Assembly (NCBI GenBank): GCA_020629615.1
Contig: JAHDCZ010000009.1
Coordinates: 1-53,299 of the forward strand
DNA from: Saprospiraceae bacterium
GTDB lineage: Bacteria > Bacteroidota > Bacteroidia > Chitinophagales > Saprospiraceae
Direction of reading: 5' to 3'
DNA: 53,299 nt
The notes below the pieces were generated by a model. The model was given only the letters and a program-made list of their open reading frames with translations. It was not told where the DNA came from and made no database searches. Positions within the stretch are counted from its first letter, which is position 1. Each line of letters starts with the position of its first letter. Below are positions 1-9,016 of the stretch, one piece after another. The translations under genes and the position numbers were made by a program.

Positions 1-3000
1 ATTCATCTACATCCACTCCTACTGTCATATTCGCTGGACAATTGATGAATACTGGTGGTGTCGCATCGGTTGCCATGATAATATCTGCCATGTCAGTATT
101 CGTGTTTCCACATTCATCAACCGCAGTCCAAGTGATGGTCACAGTTCCACCACATGCATTTGGAAGCGCGATGAAATTATTGGTTACCGTAACTTCAGAA
201 CACAAATCAGAAGCAACATAACTATCTAGCCATTCAGAAATTACTAATGGATTTGTTTGACAGTCAATATTTAAATTGGCAGGAGCAGTAATGGTTGGAA
301 CTCCAGTATCAGCAAGTGTATAAAACCCCGTTTCGAAAGAAGTATTTCCACATAAATCCGTAGAATAAAAAATATATTCATAAACGGCTGAACCATCGCA
401 TGATTCATCAATCCCTACCAGGCTGTAACTCACTGTTGTAACACCTTGACAATTGTCATTGGCCGAAGCAGCTGTAGAAGCCCAAGTATCTGGATCGGCA
501 ACATTGCATTCGACAGGACCTGGATCAGCAGCTACAATTATAGTCGGTCCTTCAGTATCTAAAAAGTGAACATAAGCAATTTCAGTCACACTCAAATTAT
601 TGCAATCATCCATTGCCGTAAAGGTATACGGAACAGCCTCACTGTTACCACAAAGAGTCAAAGGTGCTCCTGCAACCGCTGAAATATCAACTGAGGCATC
701 ACATTGATCTACAGCCATAGCGCCGCCATTGGATAACAGCCAAGAAGCGATAGCTCCTCCTGGGTCAGCGCTACCATCACATTCTACATAGAGATCACTT
801 GGAGGCACCATAAAGATAGGTTTTTGGGTGTCGTCTATAGTTATGGAAGCTGAACAAGTAGCTTGACGTCCACAATCATCCGTAACAGTAAATACTACAT
901 TTGTTGAAGATCCACAAATTGGAAGTGCTGTAAAGTCCGTCGTAATAACTACTTCACCGCAGACATCATTGGCAAAAGCCGAGTTTAACCAATTCCCTAC
1001 AATTGCCGCATTATTAGTATCTCCGCATTCTAGAGTAATATTGTCAGGACAAGAAATAGTTGGATTTGTTGTATCTTCTATAGTAAAACTCGCTGATGAA
1101 GAATTAGTATTACCACAATCATCTGTAACAGTAAAGGTTACAAATTTAGGACCTGCAATTGGACAAGATACAAAAGAAGAACCATCGTAATCATTAGTCC
1201 AAATCAATTCACTTTCCGTACAATCATCAGAAGCTACGGCACCACCATTGTCCACCAACCAATCAAAAAAGCTTGCCAAGGCATCAGGTCCACATTCTGC
1301 TGAACCATTAGTTGCGCCCATAGTTATTGTTGGAATAGTGGTATCCACCGTTCCAAAACTTGCGGTACAAGAAGAAGAGTTTCCTGCCTCATCAGTTGCA
1401 ACAAATAAATATTGATCTACTTGCGTTTCACCACAAAGCTCTGTTGAAGTTTGTAAAAAATGTTCTATGGTAACTGTTGAGCAAGCCGCGTCATCAACAG
1501 CACTCACTGAAGCTAACCATGTAGTGATTTCAGCCGTATTTCCAGCCCCATCACATTCCACGTCCAGATCGTCCAAAGGACACATTAAAATTGGAGGTTC
1601 GCAATCTTCAACAGTAATTGAAAAGGAACACGAAGCAGATTCTGAAGTTGTTGTATTTGTAACGATATAAGTAACTAAAGTAGTCCCTATATCAAAAGCT
1701 GTTCCATTGATTGTACCTAAAGTTGTAGGTATGGTTGTAGCTCCAGAAGCAAAATGTTCTATCGTGACTACACCTGTACATCCTTCAGAGAAAATAGGAT
1801 CCATTCCCATCGCAGTCCAATCGCATGAACCCATTGGGGCACAAATAACTATATCCATCGGACAAGCGACCGAAGGCATGGAATCATCCACCACCGTAAT
1901 AGTAAAAGTGCAGGTTTCAGTATTTCCACAATTATCTGTGGCAGTATATTCTATGGTGGTAGTGGTTCCAACTACGAATGTAGAACCAGGTGCTGGACCC
2001 ATCGTTCTCGTAAGTGACATAATACCGCAATCATCTGTTGCAATAGGTACCGTATAATTCACAACTGGATCACATACATTTTCAATGCCGTTCACTGTAA
2101 TATCTGTTGGGCAAAGTAAAAAGCTTGGATCTTCTGTATCGTTGACTACTATATCTTGAGTACAACTAGCTGTATTTCCACAAGCATCACTGGTCTCAAA
2201 AGTAACCGTTACTGTACCAGTACAAATATCGACCGAGATTGGATCAAAGTCATTCGTAACAATTAATGCACCATCACAGGCATCATTCGCAAAAGCAGAA
2301 TTCAACCAATTCAAAACCAAAAACCCATTAGCAGGATCACAGGCTTCAAGGTTTAAAGGAGCTGCAGGGCAAGTTAAAGTAGGATCCGTAGTATCTGTCA
2401 CTACTACCTTGGCTGAACAAAAAGCCATATTTCCACAGTCATCCTCTATATAGAAAAATACAGTTACCCCAGTAGCCGAAATAGCATCACATTCAAGTGG
2501 TGGCACTGGTCCTGTATATGAATTTGTCACAGTAAGGGTAGCGTCACAGTCATCCGTAGAAGCCGCTTGTATTGCGGTCATAGCATTACTAAGCCATGTA
2601 TTTATTTCGGTCGAATAATTTCCATCGCATTCTAATATTAAATCTGAAGGACACCCGGCTATAATAGGATCAGAAGTATCGTTTAATATTATCAATGCAC
2701 TACAAGTAGCTGTATTGCCACAATCATCTGTCGCCGTAAATGTAACCATAGTACCGGTAGTACCAGTACAAGATACAGCAGGAATTGTTCCCGTGTAATT
2801 ATGAGTCAATGTTAAACTCGCGTCACAATTATCAGTCGCAATAAAGGTAGTTCCATTTGTTGCATTCGTCAACCAAGTATTAATTTCGGCAGTATAATCA
2901 CCATCACATTCTAAAACAAGGTTTGATGGGCATGCGCTTATTACAGGATCTGTATTATCTACAATTGTATACATAATCATACACATTTCTTGCGCTTCGC

Positions 3001-4366
3001 CTACCTCTATGACATTATTATTATTTGCATCATCCGTAATTACGAAAGTCCTAGTAATTACCAATGGGCTTGCTGCGCAACCTGTTCCTCCATTGTTGGA
3101 ATCACTGGCTGTGATAATCAGCTGCCCACAAGCATCATTAACAACACCCCCTAAGGCTGCAAAAGCCACAGCATCATCTCCAATTGCATCAGTAAAAGCT
3201 GAAGGTATCATTGGTGGACCACCCACCGCTCCTAAAGTTGGGCATTGAAAAGTACCTCCATTCGAATTTGGACAAATGATTTCCAAACTACAACAAAGAG
3301 AACTACAACCATTTAAAGAATACGTAAATGTTTCCTCTATCTCCGTTACCTTCATACATTCATCTTCTGCACTATACGTTCGAGTTACCAAATAATTACA
3401 ACTCCCGGCAGGCGTCTCAACACCTGGAAAATCATCTGAATCCATTAATATAATATCAGGAGTTGCAGTACAATCATCAGTTGCAGAATAAGACAAAGGT
3501 GCAGGGACAAGCACATCTCCTGGCACATCGACACACCCCAAATCTGTAGGACCAATGTCGGAAGTACTTCCGTCCACAACCAATACAGGAAAATCATCGT
3601 CAGGCGGAATAGTAATTGTATGTGATCTCACAACACTCGCGAAACAAGGGTATTGTAAGGTATATGTTCTAGTAATAACTCCTGAAAAACAAGCATCAAT
3701 TGACGCAGGATTTTGAACAACCGAAACTGTAGCTTCATCTATATCACAAGTCGCTCCACCGAGCGCAGTGACTCCGATACTTCCTCCCGCTCCGTTATAA
3801 ACAGTACCGTCCATAGTACCAGAAAAATCAGGAAGAGGAGGTACTTCATCAGGACAATCTAATACTTGATTTGGTGGTGCTACTGGATCGAATTGACAAC
3901 AAGGTTGCACTTCAATAAATATGGAATTAGCGGTAACCGCACCATTTCCATCTCTACATATTACGACCAAAATTTGATTACTATTGGCAGGAGCATTTAC
4001 CGAAGTTCCTCCTCCAGAACACGAATCATCTGAAGTATCGCCCGGCGTATTATTATTATCATAGGCATAAAAATAATCAGCTGATCCCGTATCTGATGCA
4101 CTAACGTTTGCACACATGGCTGCACCAGCAGGAGCTCCGGTTAGATTAATTGCCAATGTTCCGCATTGTTGTGATGTGCCTCCGGTACAAATAACGCAAG
4201 CAGTAGTGGCAGCATTTTGTATCATGAAACCTGTTAGTTCTACCGAGGCTGAACATGTGGTTGCATTGACAGAAAGAGAAACAGATTGGTCAATACTTGG
4301 ACATTGGGTGTTTGCAATTGAAATAAACACAAACATCATTGCGCTTACCAAAAAAATATTTTTCAT
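1..4366 (-). CDS. Giant secreted HYR-repeat protein (N-terminal part, runs off the window)
   Basis: The frame is open from an ATG at 4366 to the window edge, giving 1455 codons with no stop, so the C-terminus is missing. Residues 1-22 form a signal peptide (MKNIFLVSAMMFVFIS...). The rest is a chain of Cys-rich beta-sandwich repeats of roughly 85-110 residues. Each has a CP-x-(N/D)-(I/L)-x-(L/V)-E-C-(D/G) start, an x-NWLNSAFAND-like middle and a T-(A/V)-(T/S)-D-(D/E)-CGN block, then (D/N)DT-x-(D/K)P at the border with the next repeat. That is the HYR (hyalin repeat) pattern of Bacteroidota surface and secreted proteins. Some repeats are close copies: the segments read from about 2281-2313 and 965-998 are nearly identical. 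The protein is probably exported by T9SS, but the sorting domain lies outside the window. Its role is unknown; adhesion is the usual guess for this family. Confidence 0.85.
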   Translation of the reverse strand, partial: MKNIFLVSAMMFVFISIANTQCPSIDQSVSLSVNATTCSASVELTGFMIQNAATTACVICTGGTSQQCGTLAINLTGAPAGAAMCANVSASDTGSADYFYAYDNNNTPGDTSDDSCSGGGTSVNAPANSNQILVVICRDGNGAVTANSIFIEVQPCCQFDPVAPPNQVLDCPDEVPPLPDFSGTMDGTVYNGAGGSIGVTALGGATCDIDEATVSVVQNPASIDACFSGVITRTYTLQYPCFASVVRSHTITIPPDDDFPVLVVDGSTSDIGPTDLGCVDVPGDVLVPAPLSYSATDDCTATPDIILMDSDDFPGVETPAGSCNYLVTRTYSAEDECMKVTEIEETFTYSLNGCSSLCCSLEIICPNSNGGTFQCPTLGAVGGPPMIPSAFTDAIGDDAVAFAALGGVVNDACGQLIITASDSNNGGTGCAASPLVITRTFVITDDANNNNVIEVGEAQEMCMIMYTIVDNTDPVISACPSNLVLECDGDYTAEINTWLTNATNGTTFIATDNCDASLTLTHNYTGTIPAVSCTGTTGTMVTFTATDDCGNTATCSALIILNDTSDPIIAGCPSDLILECDGNYSTEINTWLSNAMTAIQAASTDDCDATLTVTNSYTGPVPPLECDAISATGVTVFFYIEDDCGNMAFCSAKVVVTDTTDPTLTCPAAPLNLEACDPANGFLVLNWLNSAFANDACDGALIVTNDFDPISVDICTGTVTVTFETSDACGNTASCTQDIVVNDTEDPSFLLCPTDITVNGIENVCDPVVNYTVPIATDDCGIMSLTRTMGPAPGSTFVVGTTTTIEYTATDNCGNTETCTFTITVVDDSMPSVACPMDIVICAPMGSCDWTAMGMDPIFSEGCTGVVTIEHFASGATTIPTTLGTINGTAFDIGTTLVTYIVTNTTTSESASCSFSITVEDCEPPILMCPLDDLDVECDGAGNTAEITTWLASVSAVDDAACSTVTIEHFLQTSTELCGETQVDQYLFVATDEAGNSSSCTASFGTVDTTIPTITMGATNGSAECGPDALASFFDWLVDNGGAVASDDCTESELIWTNDYDGSSFVSCPIAGPKFVTFTVTDDCGNTNSSSASFTIEDTTNPTISCPDNITLECGDTNNAAIVGNWLNSAFANDVCGEVVITTDFTALPICGSSTNVVFTVTDDCGRQATCSASITIDDTQKPIFMVPPSDLYVECDGSADPGGAIASWLLSNGGAMAVDQCDASVDISAVAGAPLTLCGNSEAVPYTFTAMDDCNNLSVTEIAYVHFLDTEGPTIIVAADPGPVECNVADPDTWASTAASANDNCQGVTTVSYSLVGIDESCDGSAVYEYIFYSTDLCGNTSFETGFYTLADTGVPTITAPANLNIDCQTNPLVISEWLDSYVASDLCSEVTVTNNFIALPNACGGTVTITWTAVDECGNTNTDMADIIMATDATPPVFINCPANMTVGVDVDE

Positions 4367-4681
4367 TTCAACATTTTGGAAGTAATAAAAACTCTAGAGA
4401 GTATACATCAAAAAACTCTCCATTTTTTTGGTTAGGGGTTAAAAAAATCGCTCTTTCTTTAAAAAGGATTCATATGATTTTGGTAAATGTATAAATAACA
4501 CTTACTAAAAAAGATAAATTACTCACTTAATTGTAAGCAAATTATGAATAATTTTTATGATAATATGTTAATATTTAAAAAATCAAAACAATACGCATGC
4601 ACAAAATTATGATGAATTCTCTAATTTTCTGAAACACAGAAGAAATGCGACTTTAAAAAGTATACGCAAATAATTTATACC
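4367..4681. other. Intergenic region upstream of the HYR gene
   Basis: This 315-base AT-rich stretch separates the nadE stop from the HYR gene start; both genes are on the minus strand. No gene is visible in it. The only structure I see is a 6-bp inverted repeat, GAGAGT at 4397-4402 and ACTCTC at 4415-4420. It would form a hairpin in the leader of the HYR mRNA about 30 nt before its ATG. No convincing Bacteroidota-type promoter could be picked out by eye. Confidence 0.5.
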
Positions 4682-6319
4682 CTAAGATAGATACTTCCCT
4701 ACAATCGGCATCCTCCTTCCCATTCCAAAAGCCTTGGGACTCACCCTCAAAACAGGTGCCGTTTGATAACGTTTGAACTCATTAATATTAACCAATCTCA
4801 AAATTCTTTTGACTAACTTTTCATCATATCCGCTAGCAATTATTTCGGATGGTCCTTTTCTTTCTTCTATATATTGGTATAAAATGGTGTCCAAGATTTC
4901 GTAATCTGGCAGACTATCAGAATCTTTTTGGTTTGGGCGCAACTCGGCAGAGGGTGGTTTTGTGATTGTATTTCGAGGGATGAGCTCTTTGTTTCTGTTC
5001 ATATACTCTGCCAATTCAAATACTTCTGTCTTGTAAACATCTCCTATAACGGATATCCCTCCGCATAAATCTCCATACAAGGTCCCATATCCTACTGCCA
5101 TCTCACTTTTATTTGAAGTGTTTAAAACGATATGACCAAATTTATTAGATAGCGCCATATTAAGCATACCCCGTACACGCGCTTGCAAATTTTCTTCGGT
5201 CACATTAAAAGGCAATTCACCAAAAATTGGTTTTAAAGACAGCATGTATTGTTCGTATATATCTTTAATGGCTATGATATCGTATTGTATACCCAAATTT
5301 TCGGCTAATTGCCTCGCATCATTGACTGAATGATCTGATGAAAACTGGGAAGGCATTAGTAATACACGGACATTATCCCTCCCTAGCGCTTCTGTCGCCA
5401 AAACTGCGGTTACGGCAGAATCTATTCCACCAGAAAGTCCCAAAATCGCTTTTGAAAACCCTAACTTTCCAAAATAATCTTTAATTCCCAACACAATCGC
5501 ATCATGGATTTTTTGAATTTTGGACATGGCTTGCTCTTGCAGGGATTCTCCTTTAATTAATTCTCCTAAATCTATGGTTGACTGAGCTTCTTCAAAATAA
5601 TTAAACTCTTTATAGATATTTCCATTCGGACTCATAGCAATTGAGCCGCCGTCAAAAATCACTTCTGTTTGAGCACCGACATGATTGATATAAAGCATTG
5701 GAATATTATAACGCAAGACATTTTTTCTGATGACTTCTTTTCTTGCACTTTCGTGCGAATAATTAAATGGTGAGGCAGAAACATTGATGATAAAATCGGG
5801 TGCATACTTTACCATTTCATCCAATGGACTTACTGTATATAATGGGTTTTCATTTTCAACATCCCATATATCTTCACAAACTGTAAGTGCAATTTTCTTC
5901 CCTTTGTATTCCACAACATCAAACACAGTTGCAGGTTCAAAATATCGATACTCATCAAAAATATCATAAGTAGGTAGCAAGGCTTTGTGTTGTACATGCA
6001 AGACCTTTTTCTGCGCCAAAAAATATACTGAGTTGTATAAATCCTTCCCCTCTGGTACTGGATTACGTGTCGGCGAACCCACAACTACGGCAATTCCATC
6101 CGCTGCATCTGTTAATGTCTTGATGCTTTCTTCACAATGCACTATAAAATCATCAAACTCCAAAAAATCTCTAGGAGGATATCCGCAGGTTGCTAATTCA
6201 CCAAAGCATACAATATCCGCTCCCTCGCTTTTAGCAACTTCAATAGCATTCAACATTTTCTCCAAATTGCCTTTAAAATTTCCTATATGATAATTTAACT
6301 GAGCACAACTAATTTTCAT
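4682..6319 (-). CDS. nadE: Glutamine-dependent NAD+ synthetase
   Basis: This enzyme makes NAD+ from deamido-NAD+, ATP and glutamine, the last step of NAD biosynthesis in the cytoplasm. Residues 1-250 are a nitrilase-type glutaminase domain with its Glu-Lys-Cys triad visible: E41 in FGELATCGYPPRD, K112 in QHKALLPTYD and C148 in LTVCEDIWD. The synthetase domain follows, with the ATP-binding P-loop LSGGIDSAV near residue 293 and KSEMAVGYGTLYGD further on. At 545 residues it matches the two-domain glutamine-using class; the short NH3-only class has no glutaminase domain. The gene is divergent from dnaX. A 6-bp inverted repeat (CTTAAA...TTTAAG, 6342-6360) lies 23 bp before its start, but no regulator can be assigned. 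Confidence 0.97.
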   Translation of the reverse strand: MKISCAQLNYHIGNFKGNLEKMLNAIEVAKSEGADIVCFGELATCGYPPRDFLEFDDFIVHCEESIKTLTDAADGIAVVVGSPTRNPVPEGKDLYNSVYFLAQKKVLHVQHKALLPTYDIFDEYRYFEPATVFDVVEYKGKKIALTVCEDIWDVENENPLYTVSPLDEMVKYAPDFIINVSASPFNYSHESARKEVIRKNVLRYNIPMLYINHVGAQTEVIFDGGSIAMSPNGNIYKEFNYFEEAQSTIDLGELIKGESLQEQAMSKIQKIHDAIVLGIKDYFGKLGFSKAILGLSGGIDSAVTAVLATEALGRDNVRVLLMPSQFSSDHSVNDARQLAENLGIQYDIIAIKDIYEQYMLSLKPIFGELPFNVTEENLQARVRGMLNMALSNKFGHIVLNTSNKSEMAVGYGTLYGDLCGGISVIGDVYKTEVFELAEYMNRNKELIPRNTITKPPSAELRPNQKDSDSLPDYEILDTILYQYIEERKGPSEIIASGYDEKLVKRILRLVNINEFKRYQTAPVLRVSPKAFGMGRRMPIVGKYLS

Positions 6320-6438
6320 TCTTTTTGTTTTGATCTTACACCTTAAAACAAGGCTTTAAGTATTAGACGAAATTATTGCTAATTTGGTTCATCTGAGCAT
6401 TTTAAGTTCAATTTTACAAGCATACACATTTCTATTTT

Positions 6439-6446
6439 TACCTTTG
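6439..6446 (+). promoter_or_regulatory. Candidate -7 element of the dnaX promoter
   Basis: TACCTTTG matches the Bacteroidota sigma-ABfr -7 consensus TAnnTTTG exactly and lies 20 nt before the dnaX ATG. The matching -33 TTTG is poor: TTTT at 6412-6415 is the nearest, 23 nt upstream. The call therefore rests on the -7 box and its position. Confidence 0.4.
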
Positions 6447-6465
6447 GAGTCCAGAGCAGGTTATT

Positions 6466-8223
6466 ATGAGCAAATTTGTCGTATCCGCTAGAAAATATAG
6501 ACCCCAAACTTTTGATCAAGTTATTGGGCAGAACCATATTTCTGATACATTAAAAAATGCGCTTGTTTCCGAGCAGTTGGCTCATGCATTTCTGTTCTGC
6601 GGACCAAGAGGTGTTGGTAAAACAACCTGTGCCAGAGTTTTGGCCAAGGTTTTAAATTGTGAAAACCTTCAAAACGATCAAGACCCTTGCAACAGTTGTA
6701 GCTCTTGTACCGCATTTAATGACAATGCTTCTTTTAATATTATCGAACTTGATGCCGCCTCAAACAATAGCGTCGATCATATCCGAACATTGATTGAACA
6801 AGTTCGATTTCAACCTCAACAGGGCAAATACAAAGTATTTATCATTGATGAGGTTCATATGTTATCTACCGCTGCTTTTAATGCCTTTCTAAAAACATTG
6901 GAAGAACCACCTTCATATGCTATTTTCATTCTGGCAACAACAGAAAAACACAAGGTCTTACCCACCATTCTTTCACGTTGTCAAGTATTTGACTTTAAGC
7001 GCATCCAGGTCGTTGACATTGTTCATCAATTAGAAAACATTGTAAAAGAAGAAGGATTAACTGCCGAGCCCGAAGCCTTACAAATTATTGCTCAAAAGGC
7101 TGATGGAGCTATGCGAGATGCTTTATCCATATACGACAAAATAGCAAGTAGCTCTAGCAAAGAAATCACATACAAAAATGTCATTAAGAACCTTAATGTT
7201 CTTGACTTTGATTACTATTTTAAAGTAGTGGATGCGTTTGTCAGGGAAGATTTGAACGATGTCCTTCTTATTTTTGATGACATCTTAAAACAAGGATTTG
7301 ACCCTGATTTATTTGTCCAAGGTCTTGGGCAACACTGTCGTGATATTTTGGTAAGTCAGCATCAAAAAACCTTGCAATTACTTGAAGTAGGTGATGGATT
7401 AAAACAGCGCTATACCGATCAATCGCAATTGGCTTCTCGTTCGCTACTTCTAAACGCATTGAACATTTTAAACAAATGTGATGTCGAAATGCAGCGAGCT
7501 CAAAACAAAAGACTTCATGTCGAAATAGCACTGGGAAAAATTACATACGTCCAACGTACTATTGATGGTACGACTTCCGTCGAATCTCACTCGGTAAAAA
7601 AAAACTCTAATCACAAACCAAGTTTAGAAAAAGACCGTAGCCATTCGGATCCCAATGAAAATCAAGAGACCCATTCGGCTCCAGCCAAAACAACAAGTCC
7701 TAAACCCTCTGTTTCTTCTGATACCAGTCCATCTCAGAAAATAGAGAAACCCAAATCTAGTTTATTACTTTCCAAAAAAATATCTGACTTAGGTGCAATA
7801 CGAAGTGAAATAAAACAAGAAGAAGCAGAAAAAGCCGCTAACACTAAGGAATTAAACCTTGAAGATTTAGAAAGTATCTGGAAAAGTTATCAGGAAGAGC
7901 TAAGTTCTAACTCTGCACGCTTGGCTTTGAAAAATGTACACTTAGAAGTTGAAGGAAGTGAAATAAAAGTATTTGTACCTAATTCTGTATCCAAAGATTT
8001 ATTGGTTCAAGAAATTGATTTGATCCAAAAAATTCGTGAGACTTTTAACAAACCAGAGCTAGGATTGAACATTGAAATTGATTTAGAGCGATTTCCGAAT
8101 CAAGAGAATTATGCTCCCAAAAAAATGCTAACCAATCGAGAAAAATATGAGCTTCTCTCCACCAAAAATCCTTTATTAGTGAAACTTAAAAACACCTTTG
8201 ACTTGGGTGTTGATAATCAATAA
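6466..8223 (+). CDS. dnaX: DNA polymerase III tau (and possibly gamma) subunit
   Basis: DnaX is the ATPase of the clamp loader, which places the beta clamp on primed DNA and, as tau, couples polymerase to helicase. The AAA+ module starts near the N-terminus with Walker A GPRGVGKT at residues 46-53, then a Cys4 zinc site (C near 68, then DPCNSCSSC) and Walker B IIDEVHML. The oligomerisation domain III ends near residue 365 (RLHVEIALGKITYV). A polar Ser/Lys/Pro linker at about 370-455 leads to a C-terminal tau-like domain at about 470-585. Nine A residues at 7596-7604 begin at the last base of codon 377, at the start of the linker. Slippage there would end the protein within 2-8 codons and leave only the clamp-loader part (see findings). 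Start ATG 6466 is preceded by a TAnnTTTG box. Confidence 0.97.
   Translation: MSKFVVSARKYRPQTFDQVIGQNHISDTLKNALVSEQLAHAFLFCGPRGVGKTTCARVLAKVLNCENLQNDQDPCNSCSSCTAFNDNASFNIIELDAASNNSVDHIRTLIEQVRFQPQQGKYKVFIIDEVHMLSTAAFNAFLKTLEEPPSYAIFILATTEKHKVLPTILSRCQVFDFKRIQVVDIVHQLENIVKEEGLTAEPEALQIIAQKADGAMRDALSIYDKIASSSSKEITYKNVIKNLNVLDFDYYFKVVDAFVREDLNDVLLIFDDILKQGFDPDLFVQGLGQHCRDILVSQHQKTLQLLEVGDGLKQRYTDQSQLASRSLLLNALNILNKCDVEMQRAQNKRLHVEIALGKITYVQRTIDGTTSVESHSVKKNSNHKPSLEKDRSHSDPNENQETHSAPAKTTSPKPSVSSDTSPSQKIEKPKSSLLLSKKISDLGAIRSEIKQEEAEKAANTKELNLEDLESIWKSYQEELSSNSARLALKNVHLEVEGSEIKVFVPNSVSKDLLVQEIDLIQKIRETFNKPELGLNIEIDLERFPNQENYAPKKMLTNREKYELLSTKNPLLVKLKNTFDLGVDNQ
7596..7605 (+). other. A9 slippery tract in dnaX
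   Basis: Codons 377-380 read GTA AAA AAA AAC, which contains both A AAA AAA and A AAA AAC slippery heptamers. A shift of -1 gives CTC TAA (stop at 7608-7610, a 381-residue product). A shift of +1 or loss of one A reaches TAG at 7625-7627 (386 residues). Both products end just after domain III, where gamma ends functionally in known dnaX genes. The sequence is seen directly; the function is inferred. Confidence 0.5.
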
Positions 8224-8276
8224 TGCTGTGGGGAAATTAAATCAACGAAACACTTTTCTCAAATATTTGTTCTTTT

Positions 8277-8299
8277 CTTGAAATCAAGTTAATTTCAAG
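8277..8299. promoter_or_regulatory. Inverted repeat upstream of the Crp/Fnr gene, candidate autoregulatory operator
   Basis: CTTGAAAT-N7-ATTTCAAG is a perfect 8-bp inverted repeat ending 22 bp before the regulator's ATG. TTGA...TCAA half-sites are typical of Crp/Fnr-family operators. It covers the spacer and -7 region of a plausible promoter (TTTG at 8266-8269, then after 20 nt a degenerate TAATTTCA). Binding there would repress transcription. Confidence 0.4.
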
Positions 8300-8321
8300 C
8301 ATATAAGTCTAATCAACAAGC

Positions 8322-9008
8322 ATGGAAGAGCAGTCATTATGGTATCTTGAAAATATTGACGTTACAGGAATATTCTGTCCTAAAAAATTGGGTGAAAATG
8401 TCAACGAACATCAATCGACTACATTCAAAAAAGGCGAATACATTTATTTTCCAGAGCAAAGCTCAGACAAGGTATTTTTTCTTACTGAAGGTCGCGTTAA
8501 AATAGGAACCCTAAGTGACGGTGGAAAAGAAATCACAAAAGCAATATTAGGAAAAGGCGAAGTTTTTGGTGAGTTGTCGTTGATTGGAGAAGGCTCACGG
8601 CGTGACTTTGCCTATGCTATGGAAGAAACCAAGGTTTGTATCGTAAGCTCTGACGAAATGAAAGGTTTACTCAAAGATCACAATGGATTGAGCATGTTCA
8701 TGATGAAAATTATGGGTTCGCGTGTTCTTGAAATGGAAAACAGGTTGGAGTCCTTAGTATTTAAAGATTCACGAAGTAGAATAGTAGAATATTTGGTAGA
8801 ATCAGTTAAAAAAAGAGGGCAGCGTGTCGGGTATGAATGGGTCGTTAGAAAATTTATAACACATCAAGAAATTGCAAACTTGACGGCGACATCAAGACAG
8901 ACCGTCACCACGGTGCTTAATGATTTAAGAAGTGCCAATCTTATCACCTTCAACAGAAAACGATTATTAGTTCGTGATCTTGAAGCATTGTCTAAAGAAA
9001 TTACTTAA
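8322..9008 (+). CDS. Crp/Fnr-family transcriptional regulator
   Basis: This 228-residue protein has a cyclic-nucleotide-binding-like beta-roll at about 30-135, a long dimerisation helix at about 135-165 and a Crp-type winged helix at about 170-225 (recognition region [14 protein letters not shown]). The phosphate-binding cassette reads [17 protein letters not shown]. The Arg equivalent to E. coli Crp R82 is kept, but S83 is replaced by Asp, so cAMP binding is doubtful. No Cys cluster for an Fnr-type iron-sulphur centre is seen. The gene is followed after 8 bp by pyrD and is probably co-transcribed with it. An inverted repeat at 8277-8299 suggests autoregulation. The target regulon cannot be told from the sequence. 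Confidence 0.9.
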   Translation: MEEQSLWYLENIDVTGIFCPKKLGENVNEHQSTTFKKGEYIYFPEQSSDKVFFLTEGRVKIGTLSDGGKEITKAILGKGEVFGELSLIGEGSRRDFAYAMEETKVCIVSSDEMKGLLKDHNGLSMFMMKIMGSRVLEMENRLESLVFKDSRSRIVEYLVESVKKRGQRVGYEWVVRKFITHQEIANLTATSRQTVTTVLNDLRSANLITFNRKRLLVRDLEALSKEIT

Positions 9009-9016
9009 AAATCCCT

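Noticed and set aside
1-3000. Regularly spaced similar segments that could suggest a CRISPR or tandem-repeat array
   Set aside because: The spacing (about 270-330 bp) and divergence fit protein domain repeats in one open frame, not short identical repeats with unique spacers.
969-4385. Several plus-strand open frames of 60-116 codons opposite the HYR gene
   Set aside because: They are antisense shadows of a Cys/Thr-rich repeat protein; they have no signal, motif or spacing of their own.
4397-4420. GAGAGT...ACTCTC hairpin followed by T residues, resembling a plus-strand terminator
   Set aside because: No plus-strand gene ends there; on the minus strand it lies in the HYR leader, and six base pairs are too few to claim attenuation.
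6342-6360. CTTAAA...TTTAAG inverted repeat upstream of nadE
   Set aside because: Only six AT-rich base pairs with a 7-nt spacer; such repeats arise often by chance here.
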